Shown here: piece after piece, positions 7,857-14,227 of the stretch
Layout: the number at the start of each line of letters is the position of its first letter
How positions within the stretch are numbered: the stretch's first letter is position 1
Origin: a virus
Reading direction: 5' to 3' (one strand)
IMG/VR virus record: IMGVR_UViG_3300025671_000171
Span: 1-39,415 of that record
DNA: 39,415 nt
Made by a program: the position numbers and the translations under genes
Notes under the pieces: model-generated
Told to the model about the DNA's origin: nothing
Seen by the model: only the letters and a program-made list of their open reading frames with translations
The model's database searches: none

Positions 7857-8500
7857 GCTGTCACCTCATAATCGTATGTTTCGATAATTTGCGTATAGTC
7901 CTCAACTAACTTAAAAAACTTCTCTTCTCTCCTTTGTAGTCTCTCCACTTCCTCCTTCACTTGGTTAATGTGTAGCCTGCATATAAACAGGCGCTTGTCT
8001 TCTGGAAACTCTGCGCAGTAGCTAACGAAGTCGATCCATTGTCTGCCAGTGTGGTACATGTTGCCAATAATCTGCCATTTATAGGCAGGGTCATACGATT
8101 GACGCTTCAGGTTGGTAAGATGAACGTTAGCTATTACCGACTTAATCTCGATCAATCCATCATCTCCCACTAAACCATCGGGGCTACAACCAACCAGGCC
8201 ACAGTCAAAGAATCCGCCGTTTGTTACTTCTGAGAATGTTCGGTCTTCATAAGCCATTCGCGCTACAGGCTCTTGTTCGTGGCCTCTTTCCATATGATCA
8301 TTCGAGTAAGAAGATCCAGCAGGGCGGCCTGTGATGCGTTCTACAGCTATTGTCATGGCTAGCTTCTTAGCTGGTTCGCCGAAAGCCTTACCATCATTCG
8401 CCATGATCTTACCGAAGCTGGAGCCTGTTAGCTTGCCAGCCCTCAGTAAATACCATTCGTCGCTATTCTGTTCAACGTTGTGAAATTGCATTATTGACAT
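7853..8500 (-). CDS. YqaJ / lambda-exonuclease-family nuclease (215 aa)
   Basis: The metal-binding core of the PD-(D/E)XK fold is plain: S106-P107-D108-G109 in VGCSPDGLVGDDG, then E118-I-K120 in LIEIKS. The N-terminus (QNSDEWYLLRAGKLTGSSFGKIM) matches the opening of the YqaJ viral recombinase family, and the tail holds the usual long helices. Such enzymes resect 5' strands of double-stranded DNA to load an annealing protein. The start ATG at 8500 follows GGGAG and overlaps the gene before it by 10 bases. Neighbouring genes supply an SSB-like tail protein and a candidate partner (8491-8988). Confidence 0.88.
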   Translation of the reverse strand: MSIMQFHNVEQNSDEWYLLRAGKLTGSSFGKIMANDGKAFGEPAKKLAMTIAVERITGRPAGSSYSNDHMERGHEQEPVARMAYEDRTFSEVTNGGFFDCGLVGCSPDGLVGDDGLIEIKSVIANVHLTNLKRQSYDPAYKWQIIGNMYHTGRQWIDFVSYCAEFPEDKRLFICRLHINQVKEEVERLQRREEKFFKLVEDYTQIIETYDYEVTA

Positions 8501-8988
8501 TCTCCCACAAGTTGGAGCTCAAGATCGGGAGTGATAGTCATTCTCTTCTTAACCGCATTGAGATTGCCATCACGCTGAAAAGCCGCTTTAGCGTTATCCC
8601 ATGCCTTAGAGCCTGGCACGAGAGGCGGCAGGGTGGTTCTAGGCTTCTCTGTTGAGATGCGTAAACCTTCTACCGTATCTCTGCCAAACCGGACTGAGCT
8701 ATCTACATAAACCGTAACAGGTAGGTTCTGCCAGTCATCTATAAACTTGGACCCACTGAGGCTTGCAAGGGTCCGGCTGTTTGTTGCGTTCAAGATCATG
8801 GGCTTCAGCTTCTCACCTTGTCGAATTTCCTTCTCGACAAAGTATGCAGTATTGAAAAGATCCTTGGATTTCTTCGATTTGTCACTCTCAAGCTTCACCT
8901 GAGATATTGTAAGCACAGTAGGCTCTACAATGTCAGCCGAGCTGAGGTAGGGCGAGTTGAAAGCTTTTCTGTAATGAGTCTTTTCCAT
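8491..8988 (-). CDS. Conserved phage protein, candidate recombination partner of the exonuclease (165 aa)
   Basis: This is a mixed alpha/beta protein with the stretch LKPMILNATNSRTLASL followed by FIDDWQNLPVTVYVD and RFGRDTVEGLRIS. I have a sense of similar phage proteins but cannot name the family. It is translated first (GGAGAT before ATG 8988) and overlaps the exonuclease. In such operons the nuclease usually pairs with a single-strand annealing protein, and none of the known annealases (Erf, RecT, Beta, Sak) is evident in this window. That makes this gene a candidate partner, as inference only. Confidence 0.6.
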   Translation of the reverse strand: MEKTHYRKAFNSPYLSSADIVEPTVLTISQVKLESDKSKKSKDLFNTAYFVEKEIRQGEKLKPMILNATNSRTLASLSGSKFIDDWQNLPVTVYVDSSVRFGRDTVEGLRISTEKPRTTLPPLVPGSKAWDNAKAAFQRDGNLNAVKKRMTITPDLELQLVGECQ

Positions 8989-8990
8989 TT

Positions 8991-9197
8991 CTATATCTCC
9001 ACTAAATTTGTTTTATCAATTGCCATTTCTCTAACTAAGATAATGGCAGCCTTTAATTTACAATCCTCTACAGCTTTTGTAGCGCGGTATCTGTGGAAGG
9101 GTCCGTAGAATGTAGCTACAGCCCAACCACCCACTGTTAACTCAGACGAGTACCATTTGTGCCTAAGCGTTGTCTTTAACTGGTTGTGACGTTGCAT
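8991..9197 (-). CDS. Hypothetical protein (68 aa)
   Basis: The product is mixed charged/aromatic (HKWYSSELTVGGWAVATFYGPFHRY, then an alpha-helical end KAVEDCKLKAAIILVREMA). The ATG at 9197 has a poor ribosome site and lies inside the 37-aa gene upstream in a different frame, so translation may be coupled. No recognised family. Confidence 0.5.
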   Translation of the reverse strand: MQRHNQLKTTLRHKWYSSELTVGGWAVATFYGPFHRYRATKAVEDCKLKAAIILVREMAIDKTNLVEI

Positions 9198-9276
9198 TTG
9201 AGAAGCCGTCCATAGCCCGAGATGTGAAGAGGAACCCTAGAAGGGGCAAGCAAAGCATGAATTTGATCAGGTCCAT
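9163..9276 (-). CDS. First gene of the leftward operon: signal-peptide-like peptide (37 aa)
   Basis: The ATG at 9276 has an excellent ribosome site (AAGGAGATAC). The sequence MDLIKFMLCLPLLGFLFTSRA looks like a signal peptide or single membrane anchor; the remainder (SNATSQPVKDNA) is short and polar. As the first product from the leftward promoter it may be an early membrane-acting peptide. No family recognised. Confidence 0.55.
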   Translation of the reverse strand: MDLIKFMLCLPLLGFLFTSRAMDGFSNATSQPVKDNA

Positions 9277-9434
9277 TTATGTATCTCCTTGTCGTGTTGG
9301 TATGATCTAACTATAACGTTGTAATTTATAATTGTGAAATAACGTGTTCTCATAAAAAGTAACTACTACTATTACTTTATATTATTAGTAATAACTACTA
9401 CTATTAATTATACTCGCTACAAGGAGGTGTCAAA
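9277..9434. promoter_or_regulatory. Divergent control region between leftward and rightward early operons
   Basis: The region is very AT-rich. A 15-base direct repeat (taactactactatta) occurs at 9360-9374 and 9392-9406. Between the copies lies an inverted repeat ATTACT/AGTAAT (9371-9376 and 9387-9392). A possible rightward -10 TATACT is at 9409-9414, only about 20 bases from the first rightward start. The layout (two divergent operons, repeated sites, a Cro-sized HTH gene next to them) is that of an operator region. Which protein binds is inference. Confidence 0.65.
9310..9338 (-). promoter_or_regulatory. Leftward early sigma70-like promoter
   Basis: Read on the minus strand: -35 TTCACA (9338-9333), a 17-base spacer and -10 TATAGT (9315-9310). 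Each box matches the consensus at five of six bases with ideal spacing. The predicted start is some 40 bases before the first leftward gene. Confidence 0.7.
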
Positions 9435-9623
9435 ATGAACTATCAACAAATTATGGCAGAACTGAAAGAAGCAGGATGGAGCAACTATCGTATTAACAAG
9501 GTGACAGGATTAAACACTAAGACTCTTCAAAATCTACGAGATGGATTAGTGACCAATCCCAGACTAACTACGCACAATACTATCATTGCGTTGTACAACA
9601 AGGAGATCAAAAGGGATGTTTGA
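9435..9623 (+). CDS. Cro-sized helix-turn-helix protein (62 aa)
   Basis: The sequence reads like a minimal HTH: IMAELKEAGWSNYRINKVTG (helices 1-2), LNTKTLQNLRDGLV (recognition helix), then a short C-terminal helix. Size and position (first rightward gene beside the repeated operator-like sites) match a Cro-like repressor that would control the divergent promoters. AAGGAGG precedes the ATG. No partner CI-type repressor is seen, so its role may be timing of early transcription rather than lysogeny. Confidence 0.7.
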   Translation: MNYQQIMAELKEAGWSNYRINKVTGLNTKTLQNLRDGLVTNPRLTTHNTIIALYNKEIKRDV

Positions 9624-9810
9624 TTTTAATGTGATAGCGAACGAAAAACTCAATAGAGCTGTGATTGATGTAGGCTCAGTTAGATATGTTATAGAGATGA
9701 ACGCGCAGCATTGCTATAGCGCTTTGATCTACAGGGATGTTGAAGGCGGCTATCATTGTAATAGTAAGTCAATTTATTTTGAAATGGGTTTTGAAACGAG
9801 GGAGATTTAG
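9616..9810 (+). CDS. Hypothetical protein (64 aa)
   Basis: The start is placed at ATG 9616 (MFDFNVIANEK) because AAGGAG stands about 11 bases ahead; an earlier in-frame ATG at 9586 has none. The gene overlaps the HTH gene by 8 bases. The product seems to be a small beta-rich domain (AVIDVGSVRYVIEM, SALIYRDVEGGYHC). No recognised family. Confidence 0.55.
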   Translation: MFDFNVIANEKLNRAVIDVGSVRYVIEMNAQHCYSALIYRDVEGGYHCNSKSIYFEMGFETREI

Positions 9811-9812
9811 AC

Positions 9813-10037
9813 ATGGATTGTACAGACTGCGGGTTGCAGATTAGCTCAGAAGACGAGCTAAGAGGCTATGAGATGTGTTTGAAGTGCCGACTAGACGAAC
9901 CTATGGATCTCATTAACAAACTGATGAGAGAAGGCTGGGGAAGCCAAAGCGCAGCTGATGAGGTACAGCGCAGGCTAAAACTGAATGATTCAGACACGCT
10001 AGCAGCTGCTTATTATTGTGAATTGTATCGAGAGTAA
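9813..10037 (+). CDS. Small zinc-ribbon-like protein (74 aa)
   Basis: Two Cys pairs, C3-x2-C6 and C22-x2-C25 (MDCTDCGLQ... MCLKCRLD), form a likely treble-clef or zinc-ribbon knuckle. A helical region with WGSQSAADEVQRRLKL follows. GGGAGAT precedes the ATG. Probably a nucleic-acid- or protein-binding accessory factor; no family name assigned. Confidence 0.6.
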   Translation: MDCTDCGLQISSEDELRGYEMCLKCRLDEPMDLINKLMREGWGSQSAADEVQRRLKLNDSDTLAAAYYCELYRE

Positions 10038-10245
10038 TCACCATCAAATATATGTTTTCTATCCTGTTAAGGTCAAGCCGAAGCAGGGTAGCAAAGTTAT
10101 CATTTGCCGGAAATCTTCAGTAGAAATAGCAGTGTTTGAAGGCAGTCAATTTTTAATCAATCAGAACGTTGTGCAGGATGTGAAGTGGTGGGGATATCTT
10201 CCGAAGCATCCTAATACACTAAATACACAATGTAGGAAATTATAG
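10018..10245 (+). CDS. Hypothetical protein, paralogue of 10503-10685 (75 aa)
   Basis: The frame opens with GTG at 10018, overlapping the zinc-ribbon gene by 20 bases; no ATG is available. The core YVFYPVKVKPKQGSKVIICR...VKWWGYLPKHPN is repeated as a diverged copy 455 bases downstream. Over 166 aligned bases (10057-10222 against 10512-10677) I count 23 differences and no gaps, about 86% identity. Function unknown; the aromatic WWGYLP motif is the most distinctive part. Confidence 0.55.
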   Translation: MNCIESNHHQIYVFYPVKVKPKQGSKVIICRKSSVEIAVFEGSQFLINQNVVQDVKWWGYLPKHPNTLNTQCRKL

Positions 10246-10246
10246 C

Positions 10247-10486
10247 ATGCAAAGTTTAACGCAGGATAAGGAAGGAATAGTAGCAAATGGTGTGCGTTAC
10301 AAGTACAAAGATCTTGGCGTAGATCCTAATAATGTAAGAGTTTTTCAGACAAACGGAAGGCTATTTGTCAACGGGAAAGAAGTAACCAAGGGAATAGAGA
10401 AGAGGCAGGATGATGGGTTGGGTTATATCCCAATTCTTTTGGGCGCGGTGGCGGGTATTTTATTGGCGATTTGGAAAGCTATTTAA
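10247..10486 (+). CDS. Small tail-anchored membrane protein (79 aa)
   Basis: A polar N-terminal region of about 58 residues (VRVFQTNGRLFVNGKEVTKG) is followed by a C-terminal transmembrane helix (GYIPILLGAVAGILLAIWKAI), giving a tail-anchored arrangement. It sits between the two copies of the duplicated gene and may have been carried with the duplication or inserted between copies. No named family. Confidence 0.55.
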   Translation: MQSLTQDKEGIVANGVRYKYKDLGVDPNNVRVFQTNGRLFVNGKEVTKGIEKRQDDGLGYIPILLGAVAGILLAIWKAI

Positions 10487-10502
10487 TGAGATAATCGCTT
10501 GA

Positions 10503-10685
10503 GTTTACATCTTCTATCCTGTCACGGTAAAGCCAAGGCAGGGTAGCAAGGTGATCATATGCCGGAGAACGACAGTAGAGATAGCAGTGTATGAAGGCAG
10601 TCAATTTCTAATCAATCAGAACGTAATCAGTGATGTTAAATGGTGGGGATATCTTCCGAAGCATCCTAATACACTAAGATCATAG
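10503..10685 (+). pseudogene. Diverged second copy of the 10018-10245 gene, no start codon
   Basis: Translation gives YIFYPVTVKPRQGSKVIICR and the shared ending WWGYLPKHPNTLRS. The reading frame is open with no frameshift, but a TGA stands directly before it and there is no ATG, GTG or TTG at the expected place. The first usable start would be an internal GTG near 10551. The frame is preserved despite 23 of 166 base changes, which suggests selection until recently, or use of an unusual start. The stop TAG lies within the stem of the terminator below. Confidence 0.6.
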
Positions 10686-10709
10686 CCTAGGGAAACCTGG
10701 GCTTTTTTT
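10684..10709 (+). terminator. Intrinsic terminator
   Basis: Stem AGCCTAGG / CCTGGGCT (8 pairs, one G-T) closed by a GAAA tetraloop and followed by seven T (703-709). It is a textbook Rho-independent terminator closing the first rightward transcript segment, so genes beyond need antitermination or the promoter in the following gap. Confidence 0.85.
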
Positions 10710-10836
10710 AATCATATCAAGGAGCTACAAAATCATAAAAAACTTTAAAATAAAATTTGCATCATAAATATTTATCATATATATTTATATTCATAGAGAG
10801 CGCAATACAGCGCGATCAAACCAAGGAGATATAGAC
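10710..10836 (+). promoter_or_regulatory. AT-rich regulatory gap with 12-bp palindrome
   Basis: The stretch is almost all A/T. A perfect palindrome ATAAATATTTAT lies at 10764-10775, followed by a second AT-rich half (catatatatttat). A possible -10 TATATT with TTGCAT 17 bases upstream is a weak sigma70 match. A ribosome-like AAGGAG at 10720 is followed by no normal start codon. A new promoter or an origin-type unwinding element are both possible; the sequence decides neither. Confidence 0.4.
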
Positions 10837-11043
10837 ATGAATACACCAGAAAACACATATTACATGCATACGATCAGTGGGGATGTTGCTACAGAACAGG
10901 AGTGGAAAGACGATTTCAACTCAACTGATCTAGAAACATGGTTTGGCAGGCCAATAGAGGAATGCGTTACGCTGGACTGGCTTGGTGACCAAGAGTATTT
11001 GGTGGAAGTGAAGCAAGTAGATGGAGATTGGGTAGAGGCTTAG
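10837..11043 (+). CDS. Hypothetical acidic protein (68 aa)
   Basis: AAGGAGAT precedes the ATG. The protein is strongly acidic (EQEWKDDFNSTDLETWFG, then LDWLGDQEYLVEVKQVDGDW). It looks like a DNA-mimic-type or protein-binding small phage protein in charge only; no specific family is recognised. It is followed at once by a hairpin terminator. Confidence 0.6.
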   Translation: MNTPENTYYMHTISGDVATEQEWKDDFNSTDLETWFGRPIEECVTLDWLGDQEYLVEVKQVDGDWVEA

Positions 11044-11061
11044 ATTAAAAATACTAACCGA

Positions 11062-11088
11062 AAAGGCTGGCATTGCGCTGGCCTTTCT
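11062..11088 (+). terminator. Probable intrinsic terminator or attenuator
   Basis: AAAGGCTGGC pairs with GCTGGCCTTT around a 5-base loop (10 pairs, two G-U). The T-tract is short (TTTCT), so termination may be partial. Confidence 0.45.
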
Positions 11089-11102
11089 AATAGGGAGGCA
11101 AT

Positions 11103-11270
11103 ATGGCTATCACACCGAATGAAGCAGTGGAAAACTACGCTGAAAAGCAGCGGAAAAAAGGACTCAGACCGCTCTATATATGGGTTCCAGAGGACAAGAG
11201 AGATCAGGTTAAAGAGTATGTCAGAATACTTCGAGATCAGCATATTAAACAAAAGGAGGGTAAGGAATGA
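11103..11270 (+). CDS. Short protein resembling MazE-like (DUF3018) antitoxins (55 aa)
   Basis: GGGAGG precedes the ATG. The segment KQRKKGLRPLYIWVPEDKRD (residues 15-34) matches the start of the MazE-like antitoxin family, in which a basic run is followed by GLRP-x-IWVP. The family usually has a toxin gene just downstream. Here the next gene is a 49-aa secreted-type peptide, not a MazF/PemK-like toxin, so a stand-alone regulator or host-toxin antidote is possible. The stop overlaps the next start (ATGA). Confidence 0.55.
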   Translation: MAITPNEAVENYAEKQRKKGLRPLYIWVPEDKRDQVKEYVRILRDQHIKQKEGKE

Positions 11271-11416
11271 AACAATTAATAGTATTTGGATTGGCGTTTT
11301 TGGTAGGTGAATATCAGACAGGAATGACTAAACAATGTATTTATGATTATCTGGGTAGTAAATATACGATAACGATAGACAGTTATAAATTATGTCCGAT
11401 GAGTATTGATGTGTAG
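11267..11416 (+). CDS. Small exported protein with two Cys (49 aa)
   Basis: AAAGGAGGG precedes the ATG. A short hydrophobic N-terminus (MKQLIVFGLAFLVG) looks like a weak signal sequence, followed by TKQCIYDYLGSKYTITI and KLCPMSIDV, with two Cys that could form a disulphide in the periplasm. I recall comparable tiny phage proteins without known function. Confidence 0.6.
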   Translation: MKQLIVFGLAFLVGEYQTGMTKQCIYDYLGSKYTITIDSYKLCPMSIDV

Positions 11417-11433
11417 TAAACTGAAAGATCAAA

Positions 11434-11453
11434 CCCCTAGTTAGGGCTAGGGG
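11434..11453 (+). other. Stem-loop after the exported-peptide gene
   Basis: CCCCTAG (434-440) and CTAGGGG (447-453) form a perfect 7-bp stem with a 6-base loop. No T-run follows, so this is a weak terminator or an mRNA-stability hairpin. Confidence 0.45.
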
Positions 11454-11488
11454 CGAAATACACGGCTGTAGTACAAGGAGTAGCCAAA

Positions 11489-11608
11489 ATGAAAGTAAAT
11501 AGAGTGCAATTAGCAACCCAAACCGCAACCTTAACGTATGAGGGTATTATACATGAAAGAAGAGATCACTGTAAAACGTGGGAACCTTGGATTCACTATA
11601 GCGACTAA
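11489..11608 (+). CDS. Short leader-type ORF overlapping the replication gene (39 aa)
   Basis: CAAGGAG stands 10 bases ahead of ATG 11489. The reading frame (MKVNRVQLATQTATLTYEG...) ends 55 bases inside the replication protein gene in a different frame. It may serve as a translational coupler or a small regulator; the product has no recognisable domain. Confidence 0.4.
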   Translation: MKVNRVQLATQTATLTYEGIIHERRDHCKTWEPWIHYSD

Positions 11609-12326
11609 TTCAGTCATTAAAGATCCAGAACTAAGCCTGCAAGCAAAAGGTCTATATGTTTATTTAGTAAGCAATACTGTAGACTGGAAAATATACAAGA
11701 ACGAGGTCGAAAACCACTCAACTAATGGAAGAGATGCCACAAACTCAGCTTGGAAAGAGTTAGTTAAAAATGGCTGGATTACTAGCACTCCTATACATGA
11801 GGACGGTAAATTATCAGGTTGGAAACATGAGGTCCGATGTGATCTAGGTAGAGAAAGAGATGATAGAGATCAGACTTACTGGAAATCAGACTTACTGGAA
11901 ACCTGTCATACTGAAAACCCGCAACTAATAAAGACCAATATAAAAAAAGACCAATATAAAAAGAATACTGTATCTAACGATACTTTGAGTGAATTTGAAT
12001 TATTCTGGAAAGCCATCTCTACTGTATACAAAAAGTACAGATTCAATACTGGAAGCAAGCAGGAAGCATTGAAAGTATTTAAGAAGATGAAAGGCTTGGA
12101 TGTGGTAGAGTTGATCAAACAGACAGACATTAGACTAGCGAATAAGAGAAAATTGCTAGACTCTAAACAGTTTGCTCCAAACCCTAAGAACGTTTCCGGC
12201 TGGTTAAGGTATCGAGGCTGGGAAGATAATCTAGACTTAGTTACTAATAGCGCAGCGAATAGCGGAGCATATCCCCCCCCAACGTTCCGCGCCGCCCCCC
12301 CCACACGAGTAATCAGAGATCTATAG
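11553..12326 (+). CDS. Replication initiator / helicase-loader-like protein (257 aa)
   Basis: The start is placed at ATG 11553 (MKEEITVKRGNLGF) with GAGG nine bases ahead; an upstream in-frame ATG at 11538 lacks a site. The N-terminal 90 residues are a winged-helix domain (LSLQAKGLYVYLVSNTV, NSAWKELVKNGWITS). A variable linker follows, then a C-terminal domain (FELFWKAISTVYKKYRFN ... PKNVSGWLRYRGWEDNL) like phage helicase loaders. It lies just before the DnaB helicase, as lambda O/P-type genes do. The linker holds two 16-bp tandem duplications and the tail two C8 runs (listed separately). Confidence 0.75.
   Translation: MKEEITVKRGNLGFTIATNSVIKDPELSLQAKGLYVYLVSNTVDWKIYKNEVENHSTNGRDATNSAWKELVKNGWITSTPIHEDGKLSGWKHEVRCDLGRERDDRDQTYWKSDLLETCHTENPQLIKTNIKKDQYKKNTVSNDTLSEFELFWKAISTVYKKYRFNTGSKQEALKVFKKMKGLDVVELIKQTDIRLANKRKLLDSKQFAPNPKNVSGWLRYRGWEDNLDLVTNSAANSGAYPPPTFRAAPPTRVIRDL
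11869..11962 (+). repeat. Two independent 16-bp tandem duplications in the initiator linker
   Basis: Unit one (around cagacttactggaaat) is doubled over 11869-11901. Unit two (around agaccaatataaaaaa) is doubled over 11930-11962. Each unit is 16 bases, not a multiple of three, so each duplication shifts the frame by one. Both lie in the linker between the two domains. Confidence 0.8.
12273..12302 (+). repeat. Two C8 homopolymer runs near the 3' end of the initiator gene
   Basis: Runs of eight C occur at 12273-12280 and 12295-12302, in an otherwise AT-rich genome. They encode PPP and AAPP in the last 20 residues. A one-base slip in either would change the C-terminus and the distance to the helicase start. 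Confidence 0.8.
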
Positions 12327-12341
12327 CAAGGAGGCTATGAC

Positions 12342-13610
12342 ATGCTGGAATATACGCTAATCGGAACCGCGCTGGTAAAACCAGAACTTTTAGTTAGTTC
12401 GGACGTACTACCAGAATATTTTGAGAATGAGCAACTACGCAATATCTGGATAGAGATTCAGAACCTCATATCACGCAATGAACACATAGATTATTTGACT
12501 GTTCAACAGGCAATGATGAGCAGAGGAGAGGATTTAACTGTTTACCTCGCCAGATTGATGAAAGAGGTTATTCCGTGTTCAACTAATTCAGCTATGGAAA
12601 CACTAAGCGCTAAGATGGCTGATAGATACCGTTTAAATGGCGCCAGAATCGCTTGTGAGCAGCTTTTACATGATATTGATAGTCATGGTCAGGAAAGTAT
12701 AGACAAAGCCATAGAGAGCCTTATGAGCCTTTCTAGGGAGTCTAAGAAATGGAGTCACACGCTACAGGAGGGTATTACCAGAGCTGTGGAGATGATGGAA
12801 TCTGCAATAGGCTGTGAAAATGGGATAGTGGGAGTCAGGACAGGATTAGATGAGCTAGATCAAAAGTTGGGCGGTCTACATAAGTCAGATTTGGTTGTGA
12901 TAGCTGGACGTCCGGCGATGGGGAAAACAGGGTTAGCTATGAACTTGGCTTTAAACTGTGATGTTCCGTGCGGGATCATTTCTTCAGAAATGTCTGTTGA
13001 ACAATTAGCGCTCAGGTCAATGTCGTTACGATCTGATATTGATATGAATAAGCTGAGAATAGCTAAACATTCAGAGTATGAGCAGAGCAAGCTATTTGCC
13101 TGCATACAGAATGATCTATTAAGAAAGAAGATGTTTATTAACGATAAAGGCGGGATCACTATAGGCGAGATCCAGCGGCAAGCTAGGGAGTGGTCGCAGA
13201 AACATGGTATTAAAATATTATTTGTAGACTACATACAGAAGATAAAGCCAAACACAGCCAAATCTAACAAAGTAGAGGCGGTTGGAGAGGTTGCAGAAGG
13301 TTTAAAGAACATTGCTAAAGAGCTTAATATTCCCGTAGTCGGTTTAGGTCAGGTTAACCGAGGGGTTGAGCAAAGAGAGGATAAAAGACCGCACATGTCA
13401 GACTTAAAAAATTCTGGCGATATCGAACAAGAAGCCGATGTTGTTTTAATGATTTATAGAGATGATTATTACAATCCTGAATCAACACAAAAAGGCGTAG
13501 CTGAATTGTTAATAGAAAAGAATCGCAACGGGCCATGCGGAAGATTGAAAGTTGGTTTTAAACCGGAAACAGTATCATTCACTAATTTGAATCATTGTGT
13601 AGGTTTTTAA
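12342..13610 (+). CDS. Replicative DNA helicase, DnaB family (422 aa)
   Basis: Residues 1-100 match the N-terminal DnaB domain that contacts primase. The RecA-like core has a Walker A at about 189-197 (GRPAMGKTG), SSEMS (helicase motif 1a), Walker B ILFVDYIQ, and the GLGQVNRGVEQREDKRPHMSDL region with the DIEQEADVV motif. All are intact. It unwinds DNA at the fork as a hexamer and is probably loaded by the preceding protein. There is no fused primase domain, so host DnaG is presumably used. GGAGG precedes ATG 12342, 15 bases after the previous stop. Confidence 0.93.
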   Translation: MLEYTLIGTALVKPELLVSSDVLPEYFENEQLRNIWIEIQNLISRNEHIDYLTVQQAMMSRGEDLTVYLARLMKEVIPCSTNSAMETLSAKMADRYRLNGARIACEQLLHDIDSHGQESIDKAIESLMSLSRESKKWSHTLQEGITRAVEMMESAIGCENGIVGVRTGLDELDQKLGGLHKSDLVVIAGRPAMGKTGLAMNLALNCDVPCGIISSEMSVEQLALRSMSLRSDIDMNKLRIAKHSEYEQSKLFACIQNDLLRKKMFINDKGGITIGEIQRQAREWSQKHGIKILFVDYIQKIKPNTAKSNKVEAVGEVAEGLKNIAKELNIPVVGLGQVNRGVEQREDKRPHMSDLKNSGDIEQEADVVLMIYRDDYYNPESTQKGVAELLIEKNRNGPCGRLKVGFKPETVSFTNLNHCVGF

Positions 13611-13623
13611 TTATTGTTATACT
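13595..13623 (+). promoter_or_regulatory. Candidate internal promoter after the helicase gene
   Basis: -35 TTGTGT (595-600), a 17-base spacer and -10 TATACT (618-623). The -10 is strong and the -35 moderate. It would drive the YopX-like gene and the array-flanked gene downstream. Confidence 0.45.
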
Positions 13624-13677
13624 AACGGCCTAGTCCTAGATTGGGTCGTTAAACTTTATTAAACCAAGGAGATTAAT

Positions 13678-13842
13678 ATGAGCAAAGATTTTTTGGCAGC
13701 AGGCACGACTTTATTTCTAACTGCGCTAGGGTATCACAGCGGCTTGGGTGTTTATGAGGCGTTTTTTATTTCTTTCACGAGCACAGTGATGGCGGGAGCG
13801 ATGTTCGGAGGGATCACTATGTTACTAAGATTTGGAGATTAA
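13678..13842 (+). CDS. Small membrane protein (54 aa)
   Basis: AAGGAGAT precedes the ATG. Two hydrophobic helices (FLAAGTTLFLTALGYHSG and TSTVMAGAMFGGITMLL) fill most of the protein, with a short acidic end. No family recognised. The stop TAA is followed by one base and the YopX-like start. Confidence 0.6.
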   Translation: MSKDFLAAGTTLFLTALGYHSGLGVYEAFFISFTSTVMAGAMFGGITMLLRFGD

Positions 13843-13843
13843 T

Positions 13844-14227
13844 ATGGATAGAATGAGAGAAATTAAATTTCGGGGTTACACGAGACAGGAAGATAAAAAC
13901 AAGTGGGTTTATGGCTCTTTGGTTGTATATAAATCAAGTAACGTTCAAATAGTAACGCCATCAATTTCTTATTTTGTTGACCAAAAATCGGTTGGTCAAT
14001 TCACGGGATGCTATGATGGCGGAGGAAATGAGATTTATGAAGGCGACATACTGGGCGGTATTTGCGTTCATGGGTCAATAGCTGATGCTGTAGTTGTTTT
14101 CAAAGATGGCAGGTTTTCAGTGGAGCAAAATACCGGAGAGAAATACGCAGATGACGTTTGCTACTATGCAGCGTATATGATTATCGGTAACAAATTTGAA
14201 AACCCTGAAATGATGGAGCGTGATTGA
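13844..14227 (+). CDS. YopX-family protein (127 aa)
   Basis: The start is ATG 13844 (MDRMREIKFRGY), with GGAGAT ahead. The family pattern is present from end to end: REIKFRG at the N-terminus, WVYGSL, VGQFTGCYDGGGNEIYEGDIL in the middle and IIGNKFENPEMM at the C-terminus (PF09643). YopX-like proteins are common in phages and prophages; their biochemical role is unknown. It is followed by an overlapping start of the next small gene. Confidence 0.88.
   Translation: MDRMREIKFRGYTRQEDKNKWVYGSLVVYKSSNVQIVTPSISYFVDQKSVGQFTGCYDGGGNEIYEGDILGGICVHGSIADAVVVFKDGRFSVEQNTGEKYADDVCYYAAYMIIGNKFENPEMMERD

Noticed and set aside
9586-9615. Upstream start for the 9616-9810 gene
   Set aside because: It has no ribosome site and would overlap the HTH gene more; ATG 9616 has AAGGAG.
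10720-10760. Leader peptide after AAGGAG at 10720
   Set aside because: The only nearby reading would need an ATC start and gives 11 residues; support is too weak.
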